A stretch of 64,000 nucleotides of DNA from Azotobacter salinestris (lineage in GTDB: Bacteria; Pseudomonadota; Gammaproteobacteria; Pseudomonadales; Pseudomonadaceae): positions 757,001 to 821,000 of the forward strand of contig NZ_CP045302.1 of NCBI RefSeq assembly GCF_009363155.1. The letters are read 5' to 3'. Below, in pieces: positions 45,618-53,101 of this stretch (positions within the stretch are counted from its first letter, which is position 1; every line of letters starts with the position of its first letter). The notes under the pieces were generated by a model. The model was not told the DNA's origin. It worked only from the letters and a program-made list of their open reading frames with translations, and did not search any database. The translations under genes were made by a program, and so were the position numbers.

Positions 45618-46100
45618 ATGAACGAGATCGGCCATCTGAAGATCGCCATCACCAGCAACGACCTGCTGCAGGTCGACGCCAACTTCGCCACCGCCAGGCA
45701 GATCGTCATCTACGACGTCACCTACGACGAGGCCAACTTCCTCGACGTCGTGCAGTTCAAGGGCGGTGGCAAGGGCGGCGACGGCAAGCGCGGCCCCGGC
45801 GGCGGCGGCGGTTGCTCCATGGGCGACCCGACCGGCGGCGCCTCGGTCGACCAGATCCAGCTGCGCGTCGACGCCATGCAAGGCTGCGCCGTGCTCTTCA
45901 CCCTCGCCCTCAGCGACTTCGCCGCGGTCAAGGTGAAGAACGCCGGGGTCTTCCCGGTGAAGATGCAGCACCCCCGCGAGATCGACGAGGTGGTCGCGCA
46001 CCTGCAGCGGATGATGCAGAACAATCCGCCGCTGTGGCTGCGCAAGGCGCTGGGCTACGGGGTGCGCAATCCCGACTACCTGATCGAGCGCGAAGCATGA
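45618..46100 (+). CDS. vnfY: VnfY-like NifX-family protein with a Gly-rich insert
   Basis: A 160-aa member of the NifX/VnfX family in the position of vnfY, which in A. vinelandii is needed for full V-nitrogenase activity. The family core is LKIAITSNDLLQVDANFATARQI at the N-terminus, then DAMQGCAVLFTLALSDFAAVKVKNAGVFP. Between them is an unusual run of about 25 residues dominated by glycine (FKGGGKGGDGKRGPGGGGG) with a following CSMGD, probably flexible. The stop overlaps the ABC ATPase start (ATGA), so cofactor carrier and transporter are translated together. The symbol rests on family and position. Confidence 0.75.
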   Translation: MNEIGHLKIAITSNDLLQVDANFATARQIVIYDVTYDEANFLDVVQFKGGGKGGDGKRGPGGGGGCSMGDPTGGASVDQIQLRVDAMQGCAVLFTLALSDFAAVKVKNAGVFPVKMQHPREIDEVVAHLQRMMQNNPPLWLRKALGYGVRNPDYLIEREA

Positions 46101-46948
46101 GCGGCATCTACCAGTTGCCTCTCGAGCGCGCCCTGGCCCCGGCCTCCGACGCCGGGCGCAGCACGCCGGCGGCGTCCACAGATGGCTCGCCGGTGCTGCT
46201 GCGGCTCGACCGGGTGTCGATCGAGCGCAGCGGCAAGCGCATCCTCGAAGGCCTCGATCTCGACATCCGCCGCGGCAGCATCACCGCCATCGTCGGCCCC
46301 TCGGGGATCGGCAAGAGCACCCTGCTGGCCACCCTCAACGGCCTGCTGCCGCCCGCTTCCGGCACCCTCAGCGTGGACGGCATCGGCCGCCTGCAGACCC
46401 CGGCCAGCCTGCTCGCCCACCGGCGCAGCAGCGCCACGGTGTTCCAGGAACATGCGCTGATCGCCCGCCTGTCGGCGCTCGACAACGTGCTGCTCGGCCT
46501 CGCCGACCGCCGCCATCCGTTGTCGCCGCTGCCCTGGCCGCGGGCGATGCGCGAGCAGGCCCTCGCCGCCCTCGCCGAGGTCGGCCTGCTCGGCAAGGCC
46601 CTCGACCCGGTCGCCCGGCTCAGCGGCGGCGAGCGCCAGCGCGTCGGCATCGCCCGCGCCCTGGTGCGCAAGCCGCGCCTGCTGCTCGCCGACGAGCCGT
46701 TCGCCTCGGTCGATCCGGCCCTCGCCGAACGCCTGGCCGGCGAATTCCGCCGGCTGGTGCGCGACCACGCGCTGACCCTGGTGATCGTCCTGCACCAGCT
46801 CGACCTGGCCCGCCGGCTGGCCGAGCGCATCGTTGGCCTGGCCGACGGCCGCATCGCCTTCGACGGCCCGCCGTCGCGCTTCGACGCCGCCGCCCAGGCG
46901 CGCCTGTTCCCCCTGCATCCGGCCCCGGAGCCCACCCGCCCCCAGTAG
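46097..46948 (+). CDS. PhnC-like ABC transporter ATPase, candidate vanadate importer
   Basis: ATPase (283 aa) of the phosphonate/phosphite importer family. Walker A is GPSGIGKST, Q-loop VFQEHALIARLSALDNVLLG (the spacing typical of PhnC), signature LSGGERQRV, Walker B LLLADEPFASVD and H-loop VLHQLD. Residues 1-30 form an unusual low-complexity N-terminus. Its ATG lies in the stop of the vnfY-like gene. Vanadate is a close chemical mimic of phosphate-type oxyanions, so a PhnCDE-type system inside a vnf operon is best read as vanadate uptake; not demonstrated by sequence. Confidence 0.85.
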   Translation: MSGIYQLPLERALAPASDAGRSTPAASTDGSPVLLRLDRVSIERSGKRILEGLDLDIRRGSITAIVGPSGIGKSTLLATLNGLLPPASGTLSVDGIGRLQTPASLLAHRRSSATVFQEHALIARLSALDNVLLGLADRRHPLSPLPWPRAMREQALAALAEVGLLGKALDPVARLSGGERQRVGIARALVRKPRLLLADEPFASVDPALAERLAGEFRRLVRDHALTLVIVLHQLDLARRLAERIVGLADGRIAFDGPPSRFDAAAQARLFPLHPAPEPTRPQ

Positions 46949-46961
46949 AAGGAAACGCCCC

Positions 46962-47849
46962 ATGACCCGACTGCTCGAACGCCTGCGCCCGCTGTTCGCC
47001 GCGCTGCTCCTGCCGGCCGCCCTCGCCGCCCACGCCGACGATGCGGCCCTGCCGAAGAAGCTGACCATCGGCCTGCTGCCCGGCGAGTCCGCGCCCACCG
47101 TGATGCGCCTCAACGAACCGCTGCGCGCGCACCTGGAAAAGACCCTCGGCATGCCCGTCGACCTGACCGTCGGCGCCAACTACGCGGCGACCGGCGAGGC
47201 GCTGCGCTTCGGGCGCATCGACATCGCCTACCTCGGCCCGGTGACCTACATCCTGCAGAACCAGCGCGCCAGGCTCGAACCCTTCGCCCGCCCGAGCCAC
47301 GCCCAGGTCGGCCCGACCTTCCAGGCGGTGCTGATCGTTCCGGCCGACAGCCCGGCGCGCAGCGTCCAGGACCTGCGCGGCCAGGACGTCGCCTTCGGCG
47401 ATCCGGCCTCCACCTCGGGCACCTGGGTGCCGCGCTGGATGCTGGCCGACGCCGGCCTGGTCTCCGGACGCGATTACAGCCTGCGCGTGCTCGGCGCCCA
47501 CGATGCGGTCGCGCTGGCCGTCGCCGGCAAGAAGGTCGCCGCCGGCGGCCTGTCCAAACCGATCTACGAACGCCTGATCAGGGAAGGCAAGCTCGACGCC
47601 GCCAAGGTGCGCGTGCTGGCCGACTCGCCGGCGATCCCCGAATACATGTGGATCTTCCGCGAGGGCCTGGCCCCGGAGTTGAAGGAGAAGATCCGCCGCG
47701 CTTTCTTCACCCTCGACGATCCGGCCGCATTGGGCGTGTTCCGCGCCGAGGCCTTCATTCCGGCTGCCAACGCCGATGTCGACCCGGTGCGCGAGTGGAT
47801 CTCGGTGGTCGAGCGCGAGCATCCCGAAGCCGTGACGGTGAAGCCATGA
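46962..47849 (+). CDS. PhnD-like periplasmic binding protein, candidate vanadate receptor
   Basis: Receptor (295 aa) with signal peptide 1-26 (LFAALLLPAALAAHA). The mature protein has the PhnD/PtxB family landmarks IGLLPGESAPTVMRLNEPL, YAATGEALRFGRIDIAYLGP and DVAFGDPASTSGTWVPRWML. The loop SGT in that last block forms part of the oxyanion pocket in phosphonate and phosphite receptors. Its stop overlaps the permease start. Phosphite or a phosphonate remains the alternative ligand. Confidence 0.88.
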   Translation: MTRLLERLRPLFAALLLPAALAAHADDAALPKKLTIGLLPGESAPTVMRLNEPLRAHLEKTLGMPVDLTVGANYAATGEALRFGRIDIAYLGPVTYILQNQRARLEPFARPSHAQVGPTFQAVLIVPADSPARSVQDLRGQDVAFGDPASTSGTWVPRWMLADAGLVSGRDYSLRVLGAHDAVALAVAGKKVAAGGLSKPIYERLIREGKLDAAKVRVLADSPAIPEYMWIFREGLAPELKEKIRRAFFTLDDPAALGVFRAEAFIPAANADVDPVREWISVVEREHPEAVTVKP

Positions 47850-48664
47850 ATGCCGCGTTCGCAGAGCGCCAGGCCCTGCTGAAGGCGACGGCGCAGCGCG
47901 CCTGGCTGTCGCGCCTGCTGCTCATCCTCGGCCTGGGCGTGGTGCTGCTGGCCACCCGCTACACCGGCGCGCTCGATGCCGAGCGCTACCGCGAGCTGCT
48001 GCCGACCCTCTGGACGCTGGCCGGCGACGCCTGGCCGCCGGCGTTCGAGCGCTGGGAGCACTGGAGCAAGCCGCTGCTCGACACCCTGACCATGAGCGTC
48101 GCCGGCACCGTCGGCGGCATCCTCGCCGCCCTGCCGCTCGGCGCCCTGGCGGCCGGCGGCCAGGCGCCCGCGCCGCTGCGCCAGCTGGTCCTGCTGCTGC
48201 TCAACGCCATCCGCTCGATCCCCAGCCTGGTGTGGGGCATCCTGTTCGTCGCCGCGGTGGGCTTCGGCCCGCTGCCCGGCGTGCTGGCGCTGGCCACCCA
48301 CTCCACCGGCATGCTCGGCAAGTTCTTCGCCGAGACCTTCGAGCACGTCGACCGCGCCCCGGTGGACGCGCTGCGCAGTCAGGGCGTCCCGGTGCTCGGC
48401 GTGCTGCGCTTCGGCGTGCTGCCGCAGGTGCTGCCGCGGCTGGTCGATGTCGCCCTCTACCGCTGGGAACACAACATCCGCGCCGCCACCACCCTGGGCG
48501 CGATCGGCGCCGGCGGCCTGGGGCTGGAGATCGTCACCGCCTTCCACCTCTTCGAATACCGCGAGGCCCTGGCCCTGATCGCCGTCCTGCTGGCACTGGT
48601 CAGCCTCGTCAACCTGCTCGGCGCGCAGATCCGCCGCCGTTTCCTCGACTCCACCACCGCTTAA
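47846..48664 (+). CDS. PhnE-like ABC permease, candidate vanadate importer
   Basis: Inner-membrane permease (272 aa) with about six helices. The ATPase-docking loop is EHVDRAPVDALRSQGVPVLGVLRFGVLPQVLP and the C-terminal family signature NIRAATTLGAIGAGGLG is present. It completes a three-gene importer (ATPase, receptor, permease) with overlapping or near-overlapping starts, continuous with the vnfDGK operon. Confidence 0.9.
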   Translation: MNAAFAERQALLKATAQRAWLSRLLLILGLGVVLLATRYTGALDAERYRELLPTLWTLAGDAWPPAFERWEHWSKPLLDTLTMSVAGTVGGILAALPLGALAAGGQAPAPLRQLVLLLLNAIRSIPSLVWGILFVAAVGFGPLPGVLALATHSTGMLGKFFAETFEHVDRAPVDALRSQGVPVLGVLRFGVLPQVLPRLVDVALYRWEHNIRAATTLGAIGAGGLGLEIVTAFHLFEYREALALIAVLLALVSLVNLLGAQIRRRFLDSTTA

Positions 48665-48677
48665 GGAGGCATTTCCG

Positions 48678-48875
48678 ATGAGTGTCGAATCCGCCAAGGC
48701 CTACATCAACCGCATGCGCAGCGACGAAGCGTTCAAGAACCTGGTCAACGAAGGCGCGGAAGACGAACAGGCGAGCTGGGCGCTGCTCAAGGAGCACGGC
48801 TTCGCGTTCAGCATGAACGAGTTCCGCCAGGCCCAGGACGAGATCTACGCCGAGCACGGCATCACTCCCCTCTGA
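48678..48875 (+). CDS. Nif11-family small protein
   Basis: A 65-aa protein matching the Nif11 domain (SVESAKAYINRMRSDEAFKN, then EHGFAFSMNEFRQAQDEIYA). Such domains occur as stand-alone proteins in diazotrophs and as leader peptides of modified peptides; this one has no Gly-Gly cleavage site or core peptide, so the stand-alone kind fits. It has a strong AAGGAGG ribosome site 13 nt after the permease stop and a terminator just behind, so it is the last gene of the vnfDGK-transporter operon. Molecular role unknown. Confidence 0.85.
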   Translation: MSVESAKAYINRMRSDEAFKNLVNEGAEDEQASWALLKEHGFAFSMNEFRQAQDEIYAEHGITPL

Positions 48876-48901
48876 GTTACCAACCCTGCGACTGCAACTT
48901 T

Positions 48902-48940
48902 GCGTCGACCGGGCTCCCTGCCGGTCGGCGCCTTTTTCCA
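48902..48940 (+). terminator. Rho-independent terminator of the vnfDGK-transporter operon
   Basis: GC-rich stem (CGACCGG/CCGGTCG, extended by flanking GCG/CGC) followed by CTTTTT, 26 nt after the Nif11 stop. Confidence 0.85.
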
Positions 48941-49045
48941 TTCAGCGGTACATCCCTCGAGCTCGACGCCCTGCGCAAGGCGCCGCCGGTCGATCCGATC
49001 CGGCAGCGGCAAGGCCCTCCGGGCGCGCTTTCAGACGCTCCCGCC

Positions 49046-49282
49046 TCAAGCGCGGATGCCCCCCTCCAGCAGCACGCGCTCCAGATCCCCGGCCGCCTCG
49101 ACGATGGTCCGGAAGTTCTGCTGCGCCTCCTCGTCCCGGGGGTTGGCCCGCTCGATCCAGGCGCGCGCCTGGGTCAGGGCGTGGCGGGCCTCCTCCTCGG
49201 CCTTGCCCAGCAGGGTCGCGCTGCCCAGCTTGCGCGCGCCGACCAGGCGGCGGGTGGCGTTGACGATGCCGCGTGACTTCAT
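49046..49282 (-). CDS. small helical protein
   Basis: A 78-aa, highly charged, helical protein (KAEEEARHALTQARAWIERA, then EEAQQNFRTIVEAAGDLERV). GAGGA precedes its ATG at 49282. No family recognised. It is the only minus-strand gene between the vnf operon and the five-gene cassette and may simply be expressed on its own. Confidence 0.6.
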   Translation of the reverse strand: MKSRGIVNATRRLVGARKLGSATLLGKAEEEARHALTQARAWIERANPRDEEAQQNFRTIVEAAGDLERVLLEGGIRA

Positions 49283-49586
49283 GGTGTATTCCTCATGGCG
49301 GATGGATGCGCCGGGGACGATGCCAGCGCCGTGCCAGAAGCCCTTGGCCGCCGCCGGCCGGGCCGCGGCTGCCGGCGGCGCCTGCCCAAGGGTTCGCGCC
49401 GGTACGTCTGCCACGGCGAAATGTTCGGCGGCGAACACTTCCCATGCCACCCCTTCCCGACCCGAACGCCCGCAGCCCCGATACGGCGCGGCCTCGGCCA
49501 CGCCCGTGCCGGCTGGCCCGAATCTCGCTAAAGCCAGTCCGTGGGATGGAAAACCCGTACAGCGACTCTCCGCCGGTCAGCGCCAC

Positions 49587-49761
49587 TGGTGGGAAAGACC
49601 TGCGGTCGTTTCCCACCCGGACCAAGCCCGCCGTAGGGTGGGAAACTCGCGCAGCGATTTTCCACCGACCGGAGCACCACCGGTGGGAAAGGCCTGCGGC
49701 CGTTTCCCACCCTACGGATCGCCCAGCCGTAGGGTGAAAACGCGCAAAGCGATTTTCCACC
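49587..49761. repeat. alternating array of four REP-like palindromes
   Basis: Four GTAGGGTGG-family units at 49587-49617 (-), 49632-49665 (+), 49682-49717 (-) and 49728-49761 (+), with a degenerate fifth at about 49543-49574. Heads and tails are conserved (GTAGGGTG..., ...TTTTCCACC) while stem bases change in pairs. Orientation alternates strictly. The array lies directly before the five-gene cassette and fills most of the 49283-49810 gap. Confidence 0.8.
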
Positions 49762-49810
49762 GACCGGGGCACCCACGGACCAGACGACCCGCCGGAGCAA
49801 GGAGATCAGC

Positions 49811-50830
49811 GTGACGACACCGCAGCACATCACCGCCAATGCCGGCCAGTTGGACCTGCTCGGGCGCATGCCGATTCCGCTGCGTCGGGCCTTCAAGGCC
49901 GGTATCGACCGAACCCTGGCGGCGCAGCGCGCAGCCGGAGGCCCGGCCCTGAACTGCTGCTGCCTGGGCGGCGGCGAGTGGTACAGCCCGTTCGACACCC
50001 TGGCCAGCGAGCGCGATCCGGCGCGCCTGCCGGGCCTGCTGGTCTCGACCATCTACCAGGACATCCTCGCTCCGGGCCTGCTCGCCCGCTACGCCCCCGG
50101 CCCCGACGCCCGGCCCCTGCCCGCACTGCATCCGGCCTGCGCGGCGGCCGGCCTCGCCGACCCGCAGGAAGCCTTCCGGGTGTTCTCGGTGATTCCCTTC
50201 GTCTGGCTGATCGACCAGCGCCGGCTCAAGGGCCGCCGGCCGCCGCGTGTCTGGAGCGATCTGCTCGATCCGCAATGGGCCGGGGAGATCGTCTTCGGCG
50301 GCTGGCGGCCGAATCCGCAGGTGCCCTATCAGGACTACAACGCCTACCTGTTGCTGGCGCTGTATCTGGAGTTCGGCCAGAGCGGCCTCGCCGCCTTCGC
50401 CGGCAACGTGCGCCGCCTGCAGCACAACGTGCGCACCGCGACCCAGGCCGGCTCGAACAGTCCGGACGTCGGCGCCATCGCCGTGCTGCCCTGGCTGCAG
50501 GCCGAGCTCTGCCCGCGCCGCGAGCGCACCGCGGTGCTCTGGCCGGAGGACGGCGCGCTGGCCATGCCGATCGGCTACCTGCTCAAGCCCGGCTGCGAGG
50601 AACGCCTCGCCCCGCTCATCGACTACCTGCACGGCGCGGAGCTCGGCGCCGTGCTCGCCCACAACTGCTATCCACCGACCGGCACGGCGCCGGCCAATGC
50701 CTTTCCGCCGGGCGCGCGGCTGAAGTGGCCGGGCTGGGAGTTCTTCCGCAACCACGACTTCGCCGCCGAACAGCGCCGCGCCGCCGAGCTGTTCTTCGCC
50801 GCCCAAGGAGGCCTGCGCCCATGCAACTGA
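49811..50830 (+). CDS. cytosolic ABC-binding-protein-like protein (no signal peptide)
   Basis: A 339-aa protein with the fold signature of iron/molybdate-type extracellular binding proteins (IPFVWLIDQRRLKGRRPPRV, DLLDPQWAGEIVFGGWRPNP, PEDGALAMPIGYLL). It has no signal peptide: the N-terminus MTTPQHITANAGQLDLLGRM is hydrophilic. A triple cysteine (ALNCCCLGGGEW) near residue 52 is a possible metal site. It starts with GTG behind GGAG and is first of five tightly packed genes; the next starts inside its 3' end. It may bind a ligand in the cytosol rather than deliver it to a permease, and no permease gene is present. Confidence 0.8.
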   Translation: MTTPQHITANAGQLDLLGRMPIPLRRAFKAGIDRTLAAQRAAGGPALNCCCLGGGEWYSPFDTLASERDPARLPGLLVSTIYQDILAPGLLARYAPGPDARPLPALHPACAAAGLADPQEAFRVFSVIPFVWLIDQRRLKGRRPPRVWSDLLDPQWAGEIVFGGWRPNPQVPYQDYNAYLLLALYLEFGQSGLAAFAGNVRRLQHNVRTATQAGSNSPDVGAIAVLPWLQAELCPRRERTAVLWPEDGALAMPIGYLLKPGCEERLAPLIDYLHGAELGAVLAHNCYPPTGTAPANAFPPGARLKWPGWEFFRNHDFAAEQRRAAELFFAAQGGLRPCN

Positions 50831-51525
50831 TCACCGTGGCCGGCTCGCCGTCGGTCGGCAAGACCTCGGTCATCCTCCAGGTCGCCAGACTGCTCAGGGA
50901 GGACGGCCTCGCCGTCGGGGTGGCCAAGTTCGACGCCCTGTCCAGCGACGACGGGCGCCTCTACGCCAGGCACGGCATCCCGGTGGCGGTCGGCCTGGCC
51001 GGCGCCCTCTGCCCGGACCACTACTTCGTCTCCAACATCGCCGACTGCCAGGCCTGGGGCCGGCGCCAGGGCCTCGACGTGCTGATCGGCGAGAGCGCCG
51101 GGCTGTGCAACCGCTGCTCGCCGCACATCGACGGCGTGCTGGCGATCTGCGTGGTCGACGCCCTGGCCGGGGTGCACACGCCGAAGAAGATCGGCCCGAT
51201 GCTGCGCCTGGCCGACCTGGTGGCGATCACCAAGGGCGACATCGTCTCCCAGGTCGAGCGCGAGGTGTTCGCCTTCCACGTGCGCCTGGCCAACCCCGGT
51301 GCGCCGGCGCTGTTCTGCAACGGCCTCACCGGCCAGGGCGCCGCCGACCTGGCCCGGCACATCCGCGCCGCCGCGCCGACGCCGGACCTGAACGGCAGCC
51401 GCCTGCGCTTCTCGATGCCGGCGGCGGTCTGCCCCTACTGCGTCGGCGAGACCGCCATCGGCGAGACCCACCAGCGCGGCAACGTGAAGAAGATGCGCTT
51501 CGCCGACCGGGAGGAGCCCCGATGA
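50821..51525 (+). CDS. HypB/UreG/CobW-type GTPase
   Basis: A 234-aa P-loop GTPase of the metallochaperone group. P-loop GSPSVGKTS is at residues 8-16, the switch-like region IGESAGLCNRCSPHID carries a C-x2-C at about the position of metal-binding motifs in HypB/UreG, TKGD gives nucleotide specificity, and a second C-x2-C (CPYC) lies near the C-terminus. These enzymes insert Ni or Co into metalloenzymes; the substrate here is unknown. Its start overlaps the previous gene by 10 nt and its stop overlaps the ABC ATPase start (ATGA). Confidence 0.82.
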   Translation: MQLITVAGSPSVGKTSVILQVARLLREDGLAVGVAKFDALSSDDGRLYARHGIPVAVGLAGALCPDHYFVSNIADCQAWGRRQGLDVLIGESAGLCNRCSPHIDGVLAICVVDALAGVHTPKKIGPMLRLADLVAITKGDIVSQVEREVFAFHVRLANPGAPALFCNGLTGQGAADLARHIRAAAPTPDLNGSRLRFSMPAAVCPYCVGETAIGETHQRGNVKKMRFADREEPR

Positions 51526-52529
51526 GCCTCGCCGAGCTGCCCTTCGCCCTGCTGTTGGAGCGCCATCCGGCGCTGGCCGAATTCGTCGCCGCCCTCGCCC
51601 TGCCGCCCGCCACGCCCGGCGCCAGCCTTGCCCAGTGGCTAACCGGACTGCCCGACGAGGCGCTGTTCGACGCCGGCATGCAGCGCGCCCAGTTGCTCGA
51701 TCACCTGGAGCGGCTGGTCGCCGAGGTGCGCGCCCTGGCCGAGGCGCCGGACGCGCGGGTCGACAGCCTCACGCTGCTCGGCGGGCGCGACAAGCACGGC
51801 CGCGCCGAGAACCGCGAGCTGGTCTTTCGCGCCGGCGAGATCGTCTGCATCGTCGGCCCGACCGGCTCGGGCAAGAGCCGCCTGCTTGCCGACATCGAGT
51901 GCCTGGCCCAGGGCGATACGCCGACCGGCCGCCGGGTGCTGGTCAACGGTGCCGCACCGCCGGCCGAGCGGCGCTACGCGCCGGACCGCAAGCTGGTCGC
52001 GCAGTTGTCGCAGAACATGAATTTCGTCGTCGACCTCAGCGTGCGCGAGCTGATCGAGATGCACGCGCGCTGCCGGATGATCGCCGACCCGGAAGGCATG
52101 GCGCGCACGGTGATCGCCTGCGCCAATGCCCTGACCGGCGAGAAGTTCGCCGCCGACAGCGCCGTCACCCAGCTCTCCGGCGGCCAGACGCGCGCCCTGA
52201 TGATCGCCGACGCGGCGCTGCTGTCGGCCTCGCCGGTGGTGCTGATCGACGAGATCGAGAACGCCGGGGTCGACCGCAAGCGCGCCCTCGACCTCTTGGT
52301 CGGCGGCGCCAAGATCGTGCTGATCTCCACCCACGACCCGCTGCTCGCCCTGCGCGGCGCGCGTCGGCTGGTGATCCGCAACGGCGGCATCGCCGAGGTG
52401 CTCGACACCAGCCCGGCCGAGCGCCGCACCCTGGAATGCATCGAGCGCCTCGACGCCGCCCTGATGGGCATCCGCGAACGGCTGCGCGCCGGCCTGCGCA
52501 TCGAGGAGGAACTGCCATGGGCGGAATGA
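51522..52529 (+). CDS. soluble ABC-type ATPase with N-terminal helical domain
   Basis: A 335-aa protein. Residues 1-65 form a small helical domain resembling DUF1858/ScdA-N (LLERHPALAEFVAALALPP, then SLAQWLTGLPDEALFD). Then comes an ABC ATPase with Walker A GPTGSGKSR, signature LSGGQTRAL, Walker B VVLIDEIENAG and H-loop STHDP. Its Walker B differs from typical importers (DEI instead of DEP), as in some non-transport ABC proteins. No permease is encoded nearby. It probably drives a conformational or assembly step together with the GTPase. Confidence 0.8.
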   Translation: MSLAELPFALLLERHPALAEFVAALALPPATPGASLAQWLTGLPDEALFDAGMQRAQLLDHLERLVAEVRALAEAPDARVDSLTLLGGRDKHGRAENRELVFRAGEIVCIVGPTGSGKSRLLADIECLAQGDTPTGRRVLVNGAAPPAERRYAPDRKLVAQLSQNMNFVVDLSVRELIEMHARCRMIADPEGMARTVIACANALTGEKFAADSAVTQLSGGQTRALMIADAALLSASPVVLIDEIENAGVDRKRALDLLVGGAKIVLISTHDPLLALRGARRLVIRNGGIAEVLDTSPAERRTLECIERLDAALMGIRERLRAGLRIEEELPWAE

Positions 52530-53101
52530 CCCCGATTCCCGCCCCGGACTCCGCCCTGGGCCTGCTGCTCAACCGCCGCTCCTGCCACCGCGTGCGCGCG
52601 CCCGGGCCGAGCGACGCGGAGCTCGCGCTGATCCTGCGCGCCGCGCTGCGCGTGCCAGACTTTCAACACCTGCGCCCCTACCGCTTTCTCGCCGCCCGCG
52701 ACGCGGGCCTGGATCGCCTGGGCCGGGCCATGCAGCGCGCCGCCGTGGCCGCCGGGCGCAGCGAGGCGGAGATCGCCCGCACCCCGCGCATGCCGCACCG
52801 CGCGCCGCTGGTGATCACCGTGGTGGCCAGCCCGCGGCCGAGCGAGGTGGTGCCGCTGTTCGACCAGCAGCTGTGCGCCGCCTGCAGCGTGCTGACCCTG
52901 CAACTGGCTGCCCGCGCCCTGGGCTACGGCGGCCTGTGGCGCTCGGGCTGGCTGATGTACGACCGCGGCTTCCACCGCGAGCTGGGACTGGGCGAAGACG
53001 AACAGATCGTCGGCTTCCTCTATCTGGGAACGCCGCAACACGCCGAGGAGACAACCCATGAGGCTGTGCCAGACCCCTACGACGTCCTCCGCTGGATCTA
53101 G
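52517..53101 (+). CDS. nitroreductase-family flavoprotein
   Basis: A 194-aa FMN-dependent oxidoreductase. The FMN-binding start LLLNRRSCHRVRAPGPSD, the middle HRAPLVITVVAS and the helix ACSVLTLQLAARALGYGGLWRSG are typical of the nitroreductase/YdjA branch. It overlaps the ABC gene by 13 nt; ATG 52526 is an alternative start that would form an ATGA overlap. Within the cassette it may reduce a metal ion, a bound cofactor or a thiol-linked intermediate. Confidence 0.85.
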   Translation: MGGMTPIPAPDSALGLLLNRRSCHRVRAPGPSDAELALILRAALRVPDFQHLRPYRFLAARDAGLDRLGRAMQRAAVAAGRSEAEIARTPRMPHRAPLVITVVASPRPSEVVPLFDQQLCAACSVLTLQLAARALGYGGLWRSGWLMYDRGFHRELGLGEDEQIVGFLYLGTPQHAEETTHEAVPDPYDVLRWI

